From the NCBI RefSeq assembly GCF_004193775.1, contig NC_041021.1, positions 4,102,001 through 4,166,000 on the forward strand: 64,000 nt of DNA, read 5' to 3'. Made by a program: the position numbers and the translations under genes. Shown here piece after piece: positions 33,346 to 45,423 of the stretch (position 1 is its first letter; every line of letters begins with the position of its first letter). This DNA is from Glycine soja (Eukaryota; Streptophyta; Magnoliopsida; Fabales; Fabaceae). Below the pieces are notes generated by a model. The model had not been told where the DNA came from. It saw nothing but the letters and a program-made list of their open reading frames with translations, and did no database searches.

Positions 33346-34934
33346 ATACACACACATTTAAAACAATTTTATAAAATTTAAAGCAGCATAATGACAATAA
33401 GAAGAAAACAAGTGTTTCAAGAAAATATTCAAGTCAAATTTATTTGATTTGAAAATATATAACAAGATATTCAATGCTGATAATAATAAGATACACTAAT
33501 TTTGACCCAACTTTAACATATTGATAAAAAAATAAGGAGAAAAAAGATTATAGCCTGATAATATAAAATATAGTTATCTAATTACAATTTATTATATATG
33601 ATAAATTTTTTGAAATAATTATTTTTAAATAATTCAAATAATAATTTATAATTGAATGATTATGTACGCATTAAACTCAAATATTAATCTAGAATGATCT
33701 TTTTCGTAGGCGTCAGGTCAATTATATTAACACGTTAGATTAAATTTATGATTACGCCTAACTGTGGTTCCATAAAACAGAAGCAATCTCCGCATCGACG
33801 CAGTAAAAGTTAGCTGCGTGTTTTACAAATAAAAAGTCTATTCAATTTGTAGATAAAACCACACCAAATTAAAGGATCGATATCGTAACAGGTTATATTA
33901 AAGTTAAACTAATAGCATCGGTCTAGTAGGGAAATTGGGGTAAATCTTTTGTTGCTATTATAGTTAAAAAATAAAAAGGATATATCATATCTCATTCATT
34001 CAAAGTGAGGAACTGATCACTTTCAAGAAATAAGTGCACGTACACTTTTAATCTTTCAAAAAACAACCAATTAACTATTAATATTATATATATGTACGTA
34101 TTTAACAAACCATACATATTTTTTCCCGAGTATTATGATATAAAAACTTAAGTATATTTTTAGTATTTTAAATTTGGGCATTAAAAAAGTACTTTAAATT
34201 TGAATAATTATTTTTAAAATCATTAAAAAAATATTTTTATTAGTACCTTAATTTTCTTTTAAAAAAACTACTTCTATTCTCTTTCTTTCATTGTGTTAGT
34301 GATGTTATAATTTGTGGTGGTTTTTCACTATAATATTTTTTTAAAAAAATAATTTCTTTAAAAGATCCATAATTTATAAATAAATTGCAACAATTTCACA
34401 ATCATGTTTTTATTTATTTTTCTTTGAAACAGTTAGAATATGTAAAAAAACACAATTAAATATTATGACGGTCTTATACAGCCCCAAAAACCACTTTTTT
34501 AAAAGTTAGCTTAAATAATAAATTGTGGTGATTAAAAATTATTGTAAATTGTGAAACTATGAACACAATAAACAAAAGTAAAAATACTTTTTTAAAAATT
34601 TGAGTGATTAATAAAAGTAATTTTTTAAGCACTAAAAAATATTTACCGAAATTTAAGAAACTAAAAATATATTTAAATCTTATATAAACTATTTTTTGTC
34701 AGCCAAATCATTAATTTTCTAATCAAGTTCTAAAATAAAGTATTTTAATAAGTTACACTTTGGTTATATTTTCAGAAAACTAAAGTTGTAAATTGTTAAA
34801 ATCCTTCTAGAAAACAACGGAGTATATGCTAATAAATCCTTATATAGATATATTACACTGCCTATCTTTTAGAATGAGTTTTTGTATGTTGCTTTCTAAA
34901 ATACTCCTACGAAGAAATAAGTGTATATATATAG

Positions 34935-35010
<76 letters not shown>

Positions 35011-35807
35011 CTACAAAAATAATTAGCATTCCTTCCTCTGTCCCACTAACAATAGTAATAAGACGTATTGTTGTAAAAGACTTCATCCTTCAATTAGTGC
35101 GTGTTTGTTTCATATTATTTTAAAAACAATAAAATAAAAACATTCATTACTAGAAAAATAAACTAATAAAAAATGTTTACACAATCAGCAATGTATTCGT
35201 TGAGTCTAAAGTTACAACTTGGCAATCATGAACGAAAGACTTTTTTAGGACGAAGAAAGAAACATTCTCGGTTTGATCGAGCTCGATCGTACATCCATAC
35301 TTATCTTGCGCACTCGGTTTTTTTACGTGTGGAGCAACAATTTTTACTTGTTCACATCCATTGCCCCCATTTCAGCCCCTCAAACTTTGATATTTCGATT
35401 CAAAGTTCAAACAGAACAGGCCAACACGAAGTTTTTTTCTTCTAAGTCAACGCATCTATTATATAGTTCACACTTATCCAAGGGCCATTAGTCAGGGTCA
35501 ACAATTCTTATTTTACATCGATCGATCCCTAGTGGTGTGCTTGTCAATGTCATCCATTTTTTATTATTAGACATTTAGAAGACTCTTTCATTTTTGTTAA
35601 CATGATGTTGTTCATGACTCATGACTATTTTTTTTTATTTTTAAATAATGACCATAATACAGGAATCAGATAACAAAATGATCTAAACATTATTTTTCTA
35701 TGATAATAATGTGTCACACATACAGCGAGCCATAGTGGTAGTAAAGGCAAGAGTGAGCCAAAGTTTACCAACGCAATACGCAACAAAAAGTAGAAGCTAG
35801 TCATCTC
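32581..35807. other. AT-rich intergenic sequence, no gene supported
   Basis: No coding domain found on either strand. It contains two microsatellites (about 33313-33352 and 34935-35008) and many A/T runs. The short frames at 35173-35491 do not resemble any protein I know. If the CACTA element at 35808-49336 is removed, this sequence directly abuts the upstream region of the PHO1-type exon, so part of it may be the distal promoter of that gene. Confidence 0.4.
34935..35008. repeat. (CA)n followed by (TA)n microsatellite
   Basis: A CA tract of about 12 units passes directly into about 24 TA units. Confidence 0.97.
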
Positions 35808-35869
35808 CATTATTAGAAAATATGTTTTTTATATCAGTTATTTATGATTTTTTATATTAATTTTTAACC

Positions 35870-36235
35870 GATGTTGAAAGTATTATCGTTAACATCGATT
35901 TTTTAAAACCAATGTTAACGTAAAATTGACAACATCGATTATTTCAATAATCGATGTTATATAATAAGAATTACACCAAAAAAATGTATGAATGTTAACA
36001 GTTCACATCGGTTTTTATACAAAACCAATGTTAAGTTATAGATTAACATCGATTTTCTATAAAATTCGATGTTAACATATACGTTAACATCGGTTCTATA
36101 TAAAAGTCGATGTTAACTTTCAAACGTTAACATCGGTTTTCTACAAAAGCCGATGTTAACTACGTTAACATCAATTTTTTTGGAAAAACCGATGTATTTT
36201 GTGTATATTAACATCGGTTTAGTTATTAGGATTTT
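35870..36235. repeat. CACTA subterminal repeat block (left)
   Basis: About ten copies of AACATCGGTTTT or its complement alternate in both orientations and form many short hairpins. These are the likely transposase-binding repeats, by analogy to En/Spm. Confidence 0.8.
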
Positions 36236-36532
36236 TTTTTTAAATACACTTTCTGTTTTTACAAAAATCCCAAAATTTAACCTGTAAATTTCAAATCAGA
36301 CCACATAGCACAGCATATATGATTTGCATTCTGCTTTCAAACAATTTTTAGCAGAAAGCTAGATAGTAAACTATCAATTGTAAAAAAATCAATTGATAAC
36401 TATGAATAAATAATTTATTAATAACTATCAATAAAGAATATTCAATGTTAAAATGAAACAACAATTGTAAAAAATGTAAAGCAAGCTAGTAAACTAATTA
36501 AGTAACCTAAAATTACATAGTTCGCTAACATC

Positions 36533-36777
36533 CTAAGTTTGATTTCTATCTTTGAGATAATATTGTGCCCACTGGATGTGAAGCGCCTTCAACCTCTCTG
36601 CTTCCAATGGTCTAACATCTTTAAAATATTGCATGATCAAATAAAACATAAGTTAATAATGTAATACCAATGATAAGAAAATCAACTTTGTTTGAAATAA
36701 ACAATTATTGTTTTCCAATTATTCTTGAAAGTTTCTAAGATTATTGTAGACATCCAGTGCATGACGTCATAGTCACA
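36533..36777 (-). pseudogene. Ulp1/C48-peptidase-like C-terminal remnant of the CACTA
   Basis: On the minus strand, 36777-36700 gives CDYDVMHWMSTIILETF, matching the CGYYVM-type segment around the catalytic cysteine of Ulp1-family (SUMO protease-like) proteins carried by plant CACTA and MULE elements. After a short gap, 36637-36533 gives IMQYFKDVRPLEAERLKAL then HIQWAQYYL and a TAG stop. The Gly after Cys is Asp here and no clear splice acceptor is left. The rest of the peptidase (His and Asp residues) is not found. Family call is by pattern. Confidence 0.55.
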
Positions 36778-37099
36778 TAATATATATAAGTAGAAGTTTT
36801 ATTTAAATCACGTACCTTAACAACAATCTACCTAGCACCAGCCTCTAAATAGTTCCTAGTTGGGACAAATTAATATAAAGTGTATTTTTTAGCAGTGTAT
36901 AAAGTGTGCTTAAATTGTTAATTTCATTTAGTCAAAACTATATTGTTGCTAGTTTTTTGTCTTGAATTATAGTTGACAAAACTTACATGCAGTTTTAATA
37001 TTGTTTTTAAATTCAGAACTGGAGTTTTATTAATTTGTAATAATAATAAAGGGTTGCATTAAATGTCCACATAGATTTTTTGAGGTAAAATTTCAATTT

Positions 37100-37375
37100 T
37101 GATTAGACAACAATACAAAAGCATCAATGGAACTGTATCTAAGTTTTGTCAAATTGCAATTAATTAGCAACTTGGGGATGTAGGATTTGTTGCTTCACTA
37201 GACTTACATGTTTCTTTGTTGGCAACATAGATAAAATTCCAATTCTGGTTTGTTTGACAACAACATAAAAGCATCGAAGGAACTATATATATCTAAGTTT
37301 TGTCGAATTGTAATTACTAATTAGCAACTTGGGATGCAGGATTTGTTGGTTCACTAGACTTACATGTTATCCATT
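37100..37375 (+). repeat. 150-bp direct duplication
   Basis: 'aaaagcatc' at 37117 and 37267 starts two copies containing 'ctaagttttgtc', 'attagcaacttggg' and 'tcactagacttacatg'. It lies immediately upstream of the captured transporter piece. Confidence 0.85.
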
Positions 37376-37465
37376 GGTTCAACCCCGAATCTTGTCTACC
37401 CGAACAACAACGACAACATTACTGTGCTATCAATTAGCCTGAGAGTGATGCAAGGTCAGACACAT

Positions 37466-37692
37466 GAGTGCAAATGCAGGAAGAGTTGGAAGATCTTTAT
37501 GCTGCTCAAGAAGCTGGGATTGCCTTCATTCTAGGGCATTCTCATGTAAGAGCAAAGCAAGGCTCATCTGTACTAAAAAAGTTGGCACTTAACTATGGCT
37601 ACAATTTCTTGAGAAGGAATTGTAAAGGCCTTGATGTTGCACTTAAGGTTCCCCTAGTTTCTCTTTCGGAAGTTGGCATGGTTTATAGTTAA
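37466..37692 (+). pseudogene. Captured C-terminus of a KUP/HAK/KT potassium transporter
   Basis: A 75-codon segment reads [17 protein letters not shown], then [27 protein letters not shown] and ends LSEVGMVYS before TAA. This is the cytosolic C-terminal tail of plant K+ transporters of the KUP/HAK family: the AKEAG...GH...V.A...S..K...NY.Y.FLRRNCR...VP...L.VGM.Y pattern. Full proteins are about 780 residues with 12 membrane segments, so only the last tenth is here. An in-frame TGA lies just upstream (37463-37465). It sits inside the CACTA, so I read it as a captured exon. A deleted retroelement follows 42 bases after the stop. Confidence 0.85.
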
Positions 37693-37734
37693 GAATTTAC
37701 ATCAAGTTTCAGCATAATTTCCCAACAGAGATAC

Positions 37735-40186
37735 TTAGCCTTCCATCACAAGGCAGCACCTTTCAGCTACAAGATGAGGGTTTAAGAAGAAAATAACAGA
37801 TTACACAGTGGTGGGGTTGTCTCCTTCACCTCTAGGAACCTAGAAATTACTCCTAAACTTAAGATCCTCTTGAAACTTGAGGTTTTTGGCTTCCTTGCTC
37901 TGTTTTGTGCCTTTATTTTGCTCTCTACATTCCAATCCACGCTCTATTCTAACCTCTATATGCTTGATTTTTCCAACTTTAGCCTTAAAAAGGGTTTTCT
38001 GTCCTCGAAGGCTTGCTAAGCGCCAATTTTGTGCTTAGCGCAAGTTAGTGAATATCCACTGAGCGAGCTGGGCGTGCTTAGCATGGGAAGAGACAAACGC
38101 CTCGCTGAGCAAGCTGATGATGCATTGAGCGCGCATATGCTTCTCAGATTCTCCTCCAGATTCTCCCAACTCGCTACGCGGGCTGAGTGCCTCGCTTAGC
38201 GCATGATTCTCGCTAAGCACACAAGCCTCGCTTAGCGAGACACCAGCTGCAAGCCTTCACAAATTTCATCCTTTGTACCTGAAACTGAAGTTGAAGCACA
38301 TTAAATTCATAATGTTGGACATTTTTACTGAACAAAATTAAACTAACCCTAAAAATATGTACAAACCTACAAAAAGAACCATAAATTGGGGAAAAGATAA
38401 ACATTTTATAAAACTTTTCTATACAAAAGTTAGTGGTAAATGACGACTAACAAACTCCCCCAAATTTACAGTTTTGCTTGTCCTCAAGCAAAGAAAGAAC
38501 AGTTCACTTGTCCTCATGTGACAAGCTCACAGTGGTTATTCAAAAGAGTGTTTGTTTCCAAGCATTCAATAACATGACACAAGTGGCATACAATGCTTCA
38601 ATCAAAAACTTTTCACAAGATATGCAACTTTTCAAAGATATGAACATGATAATTAGGCATACAAGTGAAATACGCTAGCAAGCAAGACAGATATCAAGGA
38701 AGATTCACCAAGTCAATGCCTCACGGTCACTGTTTCTCTCAAGCACAAGTGTTTAAGGCTATTTCTCAATCAACAACCAACACAAGTCTCAATCTTTGCA
38801 ATTCATCTCATGACATACAGTCACAAACACACAAATTGAATTCGAAGGACTTTTCTTGGCTTGTAATGAGGCCGGGCTGCAAACAATATATGGTTTTTCT
38901 AGGATGTAAAAATCTTAAGTTCTAGGAGAGCATTCATCCTTAGATCAACCCTTTTTTCCTTTATTCCAGCTTCAATTACTTGTCTTTCAATAATTACAGC
39001 ACTTAGCTTTGACAACAGGACACACTTAGCTTTTATTTTTGAAATTTCTTTCTTCTTTTTTTAGCAGCTTTTACTTGCTGCTTATTGATTTTGCTATGTG
39101 TGCTGTCATCTTCTTACCACAATTGCTGTCACCCAATAAACTCCCCCAAATTTGGGACCAATTTTCCTTGAACTATGATGCTCTCCTACAACCCAAGACA
39201 AGGTAGATGGAGATTACATTTTGCAAGCTTAGGGTTCAAGTCAGTCAATCAAATTTTCAGCTCAACATGGGTGCAAGGGATAATTCATTCATGCACAAGG
39301 TAAGCTTTTTGGCTAAGTAGCTATTTCAGTCAATCATGGCTTTCATCATCTTCAAACTCATGCATTCATTTTGTAATCAGAGATTCATGCAAAAATCGGT
39401 ACTCAATGCTAGTTGTTCTTTCACATTTAAAGATCACACACTCACCGGGTTGTGGCTAGTGATTACCTTCACAATCAATCTATCAAACCAACTAACATTT
39501 TCAACCATGTACCTAATCCATGTTCTTTCTCTTCTAATTACTGAATACTTACTCAAAGACAAAGATCTACGCATTACAATTCACTCAATTCATGCCATTG
39601 ATCAATCCAATTCATTCAATAAACACAAGATTTTCAAATCAAACCAAACCACTTCAATAATAATCAAAATGAAAAATGTTCAATAATAACCTCCATATGC
39701 TTGATTTTTCCAACTTCAGCCTTAAAAAGGGTTTTCTGTCCTCAAAGGATCTCTTAGCGCCAATTTCGCGCTTAGCACGAATTAGTGAATATTCGCTGAG
39801 CAAGCTGGGCGCGCTTAGCGCGGGAAGAGACAAACGCCTCATTGAGCAAGCTGATGACGCGTTGAGCGCGTAGATGATTCTCAGATTCTCCTCCAGATTC
39901 TCCCAAGTCACTAAGCAGGCTGAGTGCCTCGCTTAGCACATGATTCTCGCTAAGCGCACAAGCCTAGCTTAGCGAGATACCTGCAAGCCTTCACAAATTT
40001 CATCCTTTTTACCTGAAACTGAAGTTGAAACACATTAAATTCACAATGTTGGGCATTTATACTGAACAAAATTAATCTAAACCTAAAAATATGTACAAAC
40101 CTACAAAAAGAACCATAAATTGGGGACAAGATAAACATTTTATAAAAATTTTCTATACAAAAGTTAGTCGTAAATGACGACTAACA
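37735..40186 (-). mobile_element. Deleted Ty3-type element with two LTR copies
   Basis: Inverted LTR copies occupy 37735-38450 (716 bp) and about 39684-40186 (about 500 bp, missing its inner end). Both end GACGACTAACA on the plus strand. Between them lies 3' internal sequence that starts with a polypurine tract (inverse of aactcccccaaattt, 38451-38465) and shares words with 1-60 and 3943-4680. All coding sequence, the primer site and part of the 5' LTR are gone. GATAC occurs at both flanks (37730-37734 and 40187-40191), a likely 5-bp target duplication, although the left end lacks the usual TG. Confidence 0.65.
38020..38240. repeat. GCTTAGCG/CGCTAAGC word cluster in an LTR
   Basis: Dense words such as gcttagcgc, cgctgagc and cgctaagc, repeated at 39750-39990 in the second LTR copy. 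The second copy has more intact CpG-rich forms (gcgcgcttagcgcggg versus gggcgtgcttagcatggg), consistent with C-to-T decay in the first. Confidence 0.75.
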
Positions 40187-40613
40187 GATACATGATTACT
40201 ATACTCAAACTGCAGCTTAATATGAACAACTTAAACTGGCACAATAAATGGAACTAACTCAGTTGCTATTATAGATGAAGGAAACAAGAATGAGTCAAGT
40301 ATATAGGGAGATAAATTGGTGAAATGGATTTATCAGTCCTTGCACTAGAGATTTCTTTTTCGTCTTTGTCTGGTTCACTTGTTTCTTGGGCAGAAACAAC
40401 ATGGGTGACATGATTTTAGAACTTAACATGATTTTATGTGGCATGTATGATTTTTAATTTTGAAGTCTAAGGATTAAAATGTTGGATTTTGGTCTTACCC
40501 AAGCCTAAAGAAAAAGTAGAGGTTTGTTTGATCAATATCAATATATAATGTCATGCTAGCCCATCTGTTCTTTTACTGAGTGCTTAATTTTCTATGTCTA
40601 TTTAATTGTTCAG

Positions 40614-40759
40614 GCTCCAGTTAGTGATCGGGAATATCAAGCTACACTCCCTCACACAACTTCTATAATTGACTTGGCTGCTAAGATGATAAGTGAAGGC
40701 CGAGGTTTAGAGTTAATGCTAATGGAAGCAGATCCTACTGCCCCAATAACTGCCTATAG
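40614..40759 (+). pseudogene. Captured exon A of an unrecognised gene
   Basis: The segment is open and bounded by a good acceptor (ttgttcag) and a consensus donor (ATAG|GTGAGT). It encodes 48 codons plus two bases: SDREYQATLPHTTSIIDLAA, then EGRGLELMLMEADPTAPITA. Coding-like composition and intact splice signals argue for a real exon. It reads in phase into exon B at 46970. I do not recognise the protein. It lies within the CACTA element, downstream of the potassium-transporter piece in the same orientation. Confidence 0.6.
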
Positions 40760-41964
40760 GTGAGTGTGCAGAAATATTTTAGGAGCAGCACATATACTGA
40801 GACAAGCCTACATATCAATCAATAGGGTTAGACTCTGATGTACCATTAGCATTGACACCGATGCATTATTTAGAATCTAGGATGTTATTAAATTATAAAA
40901 TAATCTTCTTTTGCTATTCAATTATCACTTATCAGTCCAAAGTGGCTGGTATAAAGTCACAGTAATTCTTAGATTAGCATGGTCTACCACACAATCTTTT
41001 TAGTGTTTTAATCATTGTTTGAGATGTGCAAAGAAATGATCCTACACTTGTCAATAAATTATTTTAATTCCTATGATAAAGGATGCTTACCAAAGAATTA
41101 TTTGTTAGTATAACCATTTCATTTTTTAAAATGTCTCCTATTTCTTTATTCACAATACTATGAATTATATGATATTCTGATAGGAACTGAATTTACTATG
41201 GAATTAGTAGGGAAAATTCCATACAATAGTGCTCTTCATACAAAAGGAAAATGCAATTGAGAGCTGAGAATAAAGAAATCAGAGGAGATAAACTTCACTG
41301 CCTTGTGGCAGGAGGCACCGAAACTACCAAATTGATTTCCTACCTCTCATTTCCTCCCTTGTCCTTTGTATCCCCATTCAACCTCTAATGTTACCTCAAT
41401 GCTTCCATTGCTTCTTACCATGTATTCAAGTTTGTTACAAAATATAGTGAATTGAGTTACAAAGAATAGAAGACAAAGTTCTCCTTCCATGGATTTCTTT
41501 TTTCTATAGAGCTGATGTTCAGTTCCCAAATGATAACAAGTCAGGACACCCACTTCTTCTACCCTTCTATTTGAAGCTAATTTCATGCCCTAAAACTTTA
41601 ACCACCTAACTGCACTAACTTTTGGCTATATCAATGTAAATTGCAAAAAGCCACAAGTTTTGCTCGACATAGATTCCTCTACTGCTGTTTTGATGATAGG
41701 CTTTCAAATAAGTTAGTGTTATACTGTATATTTGTAAAAGGTTTCAAGTTGTCTGATATTGATTTTGAGCTAGGCTATATCAGATGTCAAATACAACAAG
41801 CATAGTACTAGCTTCTTGTGAAAAGCTTTCTTTTTCCATCCCTGACTAGTCATTATTCAAAGGACAGACTTTAGGAAAGCGTGACTTAAAACATACTATG
41901 AGTGGCTCAAAACAATCAAGAGAAAAAATAGGATACACTGTAGGACAACTGGCCTCAGAAATTT

Positions 41965-43020
41965 TAAGAGTCACAACTTGTGATAAAACATTTTCAAAGT
42001 TGTGTAATTGATTACACAACATTTGTAATCGATTACAAGTGTTTCTAAATGTTGGTTTTCAAATCTAAACATGAAGAGTCACAACTGTTGATGTGTAATC
42101 GATTACACTATAATGGTAATCGATTACTAATGACTGGTTTTGAAAAAATAATTTGACAAGAGTCACAATTTTTAAAGTGACTGGTTTTTGAAGAAATTGT
42201 CAAGAGTCACAACTTTTAACATGGTTTCTTCAAGAGCCATCAAATGGCTATAAATATGTGACCATCGCACAAATTTCATGAACTGATCAATACTGAATTA
42301 TTTTCAACATCTTTCTAAGAGTTTTTGTTCAAAAACTTGCTTTGTCAAGAAAAGTTCATTAGGCAAAAAATTGTGCTATTCTATTTTCTTCCTCTCCTCC
42401 ATTCTTACAAAAAGCTTTTCAAGAAACCTATTCTTGGTGACTGTTTTCAAGATAAGGTCTTCTTGGTTGCAAACACTGAACACAAGGGACCAACGTTCCT
42501 TGGGTTCATTGCAAGAAGCAGGATTTAATTCTTGGTTGATCATTGGACACAAAAGACCAACGTCTTTTGGGTTCATTGCAAGAAGTGGGTATAACTTCTT
42601 GGTTGTTATCACTAGACACAAGGGACCAACTTTCCTTGGGGTTCATTGCAAGAAGTGGGAATAACTTATTGGTTGTAATCACTGAACACAAAGGAGGAAA
42701 GTCCTTTGTGGTTCATTGCTTGTAAGGATTTTACAAGGATAGTGGAAATCTCGAGCGGGTTGCATGGGGACTGGACGTAGACACGGGTTGTGGCCGAAAA
42801 AGTATAAATCTGGTTTTGCATTCTCTCTTTCCTTAATCTCTTTTACTTTCTATTGTGTTTATATTTCTTTAAAGTTACTTCTCTTTATTTGTTATTCGAG
42901 TAACTTATAATTAAAGAAATAATTTAATCTAGGGAATAATTAAGAAAAGGGAAAATTTCAATTAGGAATAGTCAACAAAATCTTAATTCAACCCCCCACT
43001 TCTTAAGCCGCTTGTCCAAC
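41965..43020 (+). repeat. 5' LTR of the copia element (5'-truncated)
   Basis: Matches the right LTR from about 45810 onward, ending CTTGTCCAACA. It begins at 'agtcacaacttgtgataaaa', so about 390 bases of the LTR start are absent. It carries GTAATCGATTAC palindromes and the 'ttggttgtaatcactgaac' repeats that create spurious open frames. Confidence 0.85.
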
Positions 43021-43023
43021 AAT

Positions 43024-43035
43024 TGGTATCAGAGC
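43024..43035 (+). other. Primer-binding site (tRNA-Met), first copy
   Basis: TGGTATCAGAGC is complementary to the 3' end of initiator methionine tRNA and primes minus-strand DNA in many plant copia elements. It lies a few bases after the LTR end. Confidence 0.85.
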
Positions 43036-43524
43036 AGGTTTCTTGTAGAAAGTTTTGAAACTTCAAGTTTGGGTTCATTGCAAGAAGTGGGTATAACTTC
43101 TTGGTTGTTATCACTAGACACAAGGGACCAACGTTCCTTAGGGTTCATTGCAAGAAGTGGGAATAACTTATTGGTTGTAATCACTGAACACAAAAGAGGA
43201 AAGTCCTTTGTGGTTCATTGCTTGTAAGGATTTAACAAGGATAGTGGAAATCTCAAGTAGGTTGCTTGGAGACAGGACGTAGGCACGGGTTGTGGCCGAA
43301 CCAGTATAAATTCGGTTTTGCATTCTCTCTTTCCTTAATCTCTTTTACTTTCTATTGTGTTTATATTTCTTTAAAGTTACTTCTCTTTATTTGTTATTCG
43401 AGTAACTTATAATTAAAGAAATAATTTAATCTAGGGAATAATTAAGAAAGGGAAAATTTCAATTAGGAATAGTCAACAAAATCTTAATTAAACCCCCCGC
43501 GTCTTAAGCCGCTTGTCCAACAAG

Positions 43525-43536
43525 TGGTATCAGAGC
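43525..43536 (+). other. Primer-binding site (tRNA-Met), second copy
   Basis: Second TGGTATCAGAGC in the duplicated unit; this copy is the one adjoining gag. Confidence 0.85.
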
Positions 43537-43572
43537 AGGTTTCTTGTAGAAAGTTTTGAAACTTCAAGAAAT

Positions 43573-44640
43573 ATGGCCTCAACAAATTTCTTATTCCCAG
43601 AAGGAAATTCCATCAATAGGCCTCCTATCTTCAATGGAGAGGGTTACCACTACTGGAAAACCCGTATGCAAATCTTCATTGAAGCAATAGATTTAAACAT
43701 TTGGGAAGCCATAGAAGTAGGACCTTATGTACCCACCATAGTAGATGGAAACACAACAACAGAAAAACCTAGAGATCAATGGTCTGAAGAAGATAGAAGA
43801 AGAGTTCAATATAATCTTAAAGCCAAAAACATCATTACCTTTGCCCTAGGAATAGATGAATATTTTAGAGTCTCAAACTGTACAAATGCCAAGGAGATGT
43901 GGGACACACTTCAACTCACACATGAGGGCACAACTGATGTTAAGAGATCTAGGATTAATACTCTAACCCATGAATATGAACTATTTAGGATGAAAACATA
44001 CAAGATATGCATAAAAGATTCACTCATATAGTTAATCATCTTGCATCACTTGGAAAAACATTTACAAATGAGGATTTAATAAATAAAGTATTAAGATGCC
44101 TAAATAGAGAATGGCAGCCAAAGGTAACTGCCATTACTGAATCTAAAGATCTATCTAGTATGTCTCTTGCCACATTATTTGGAAAGTTGCATGAACATGA
44201 GATGGAATTGCAAAGACTCAATCAAAATGAAGAAAGTGACAAAAGAAAAAGGGGAATAGCACTTAAAGCATCATCCTCCTTCTAAGATATTGACTATGAG
44301 GACTCGGATGATGAAGAAGATTTCTCTCTATTTGTGAAAAGATTTCACAAATTTATCAAAACAAGAGAAAATCAACGTCAAAATTTCAATCAAAATAAGG
44401 GATCATGAGAGACTTCTCCAACTCTAAGATGTTAAAAGTGCAATCAACCTGGACATCTAAAAGCAAATTGTCCAACAAATGAGCAGTGGAGTGAGAAATC
44501 TGAGAAGAAAAATTATGGAGAAAAGAAGGATAAGAGAGCCTACATTGCTTCTGATGATAATGATTCATCTGAAGGTTCTGAAAAAGAAGAAATCAACCTT
44601 TTGACCAAAAACTATGAAAGCGAAGAAGATGATTCTCAAG
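43573..44640 (+). pseudogene. Copia-type gag with zinc knuckle
   Basis: ATG at 43573 begins MASTNFLFPEGNSINRPPIF. It holds the DUF4219/UBN2-type gag signature: PPIFNGEGYHYWKTRMQIF, WEAIEVG, A...I..AL..DEYFRVSNCTNAKEMWDTL, and RINTLTHEYELFRMK. A frame change near 44005-44030 leads to ITESKDLSSMSLATLFGKL (44007-44285), then a TAA and an acidic stretch. The zinc knuckle at 44434-44475 reads C-stop-K-C-NQPGHLKANC, with an in-frame TAA inside it. Gag forms the RNA-packaging particle. No pol follows, so the element depended on helpers even before it decayed. Confidence 0.85.
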
Positions 44641-45423
44641 AAATCAAAGACTAAAGCAAAAGAGTAGAATGTCTCCTAAAAACATCTTCTTGACAAAATT
44701 ATCAGTTATATCTCAGAAGAGGTAACATTTGAACTATCTCAAGGTTTGATTATTGCATTCAGTTAAGTTTTATTATTGCAGCTAATTGAAGATATTTCCA
44801 AAACTGTTTGATTATGTTAAAATTTACTATGATTAATTAACTATATTTAGTTTAAAGATTTGAATATACATGATTGATTGAATTTTTTTTTAAGTTGATT
44901 ATGCTTGAATTAATTATGTATGATTTGACATGATTGGATTTTGTTAAAATTATATTGATATGCTAAAATAATTAAAATAAGTAATGTGTATGTGTTCATA
45001 ACTGATTTTTGTTACTTAGATAGATTTAGATTATTATTATTTTAAGCTGTGTATTTGGCTATGTCTTTCACTTTATGTTTTCTGAACTTGGTTATATTAT
45101 TTACTTATTTGCACTTAGTTGTTTGTGTTATGTGTTTAAACTTGGTTACCTTATTGGTATATGACTATGACTGGTATTTATGGATATGATTTAGTTATGT
45201 CTTGTGTATGATTTTATTTTTCCACGCACTTTGGCTTTTTGTTGTTGCCAAAGGGGGAGAGAAAATGAATATTTTAGAAATCAAGACATAAATTTATTTA
45301 CTAAGTTTTAAATTAAGCACAAATTCAAAAAGAAAGGGAGAGAAAGGGATGAGTGAACGATAAATCAAATATTGCATATATTCTCTTGATTTCAGGATTT
45401 GTCATCATAAAAAAGGGAGAGAT
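44641..45423 (+). other. Copia internal spacer, no pol coding
   Basis: AT-rich sequence between gag and the 3' LTR. It ends with 'tgttgttgccaaagggggag' (about 45240) and a second purine tract before the LTR. No RT, RNase H or integrase motif is seen. Confidence 0.7.

Larger units (their letters stand above)
42566..43567 (+). repeat. 502-bp tandem duplication spanning LTR end and primer site
   Basis: 'tttgggttcattgcaagaag' at 42566 recurs at 43068, and TGGTATCAGAGC at 43024 recurs at 43525. The unit covers the LTR end, primer-binding site and the first 30 bases of the leader ('gtagaaagttttgaaacttc'). The copies are nearly identical. Confidence 0.92.

Noticed and set aside
34826..35026. Open frame with THTHTH and IYIYIY runs (also at 27389-27661 and 50897-50682)
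   Set aside because: Translation of CA and TA microsatellites.
35870..36235. Regularly spaced palindromic repeats resembling a CRISPR array
   Set aside because: Repeats vary in sequence and spacing, alternate orientation and lie at CACTA ends in a plant genome.
41347..41586. 80-residue minus-strand frame (MKLASNRRVEEVGVL...)
   Set aside because: No recognised domain and no splice context; it lies in the intron-like sequence between exon A and the copia insertion.
42325..43227. Overlapping 60-97 residue frames in both strands, with related ones at 46230-46585
   Set aside because: They lie in the two copia LTRs and arise from the 'ggttcattgcaagaagtggg' repeats. They recur because the LTRs are repeated.
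43024..43536. Possible tRNA gene, because of the tRNA-like TGGTATCAGAGC words
   Set aside because: These are short primer-binding sites complementary to a tRNA end; no cloverleaf surrounds them.
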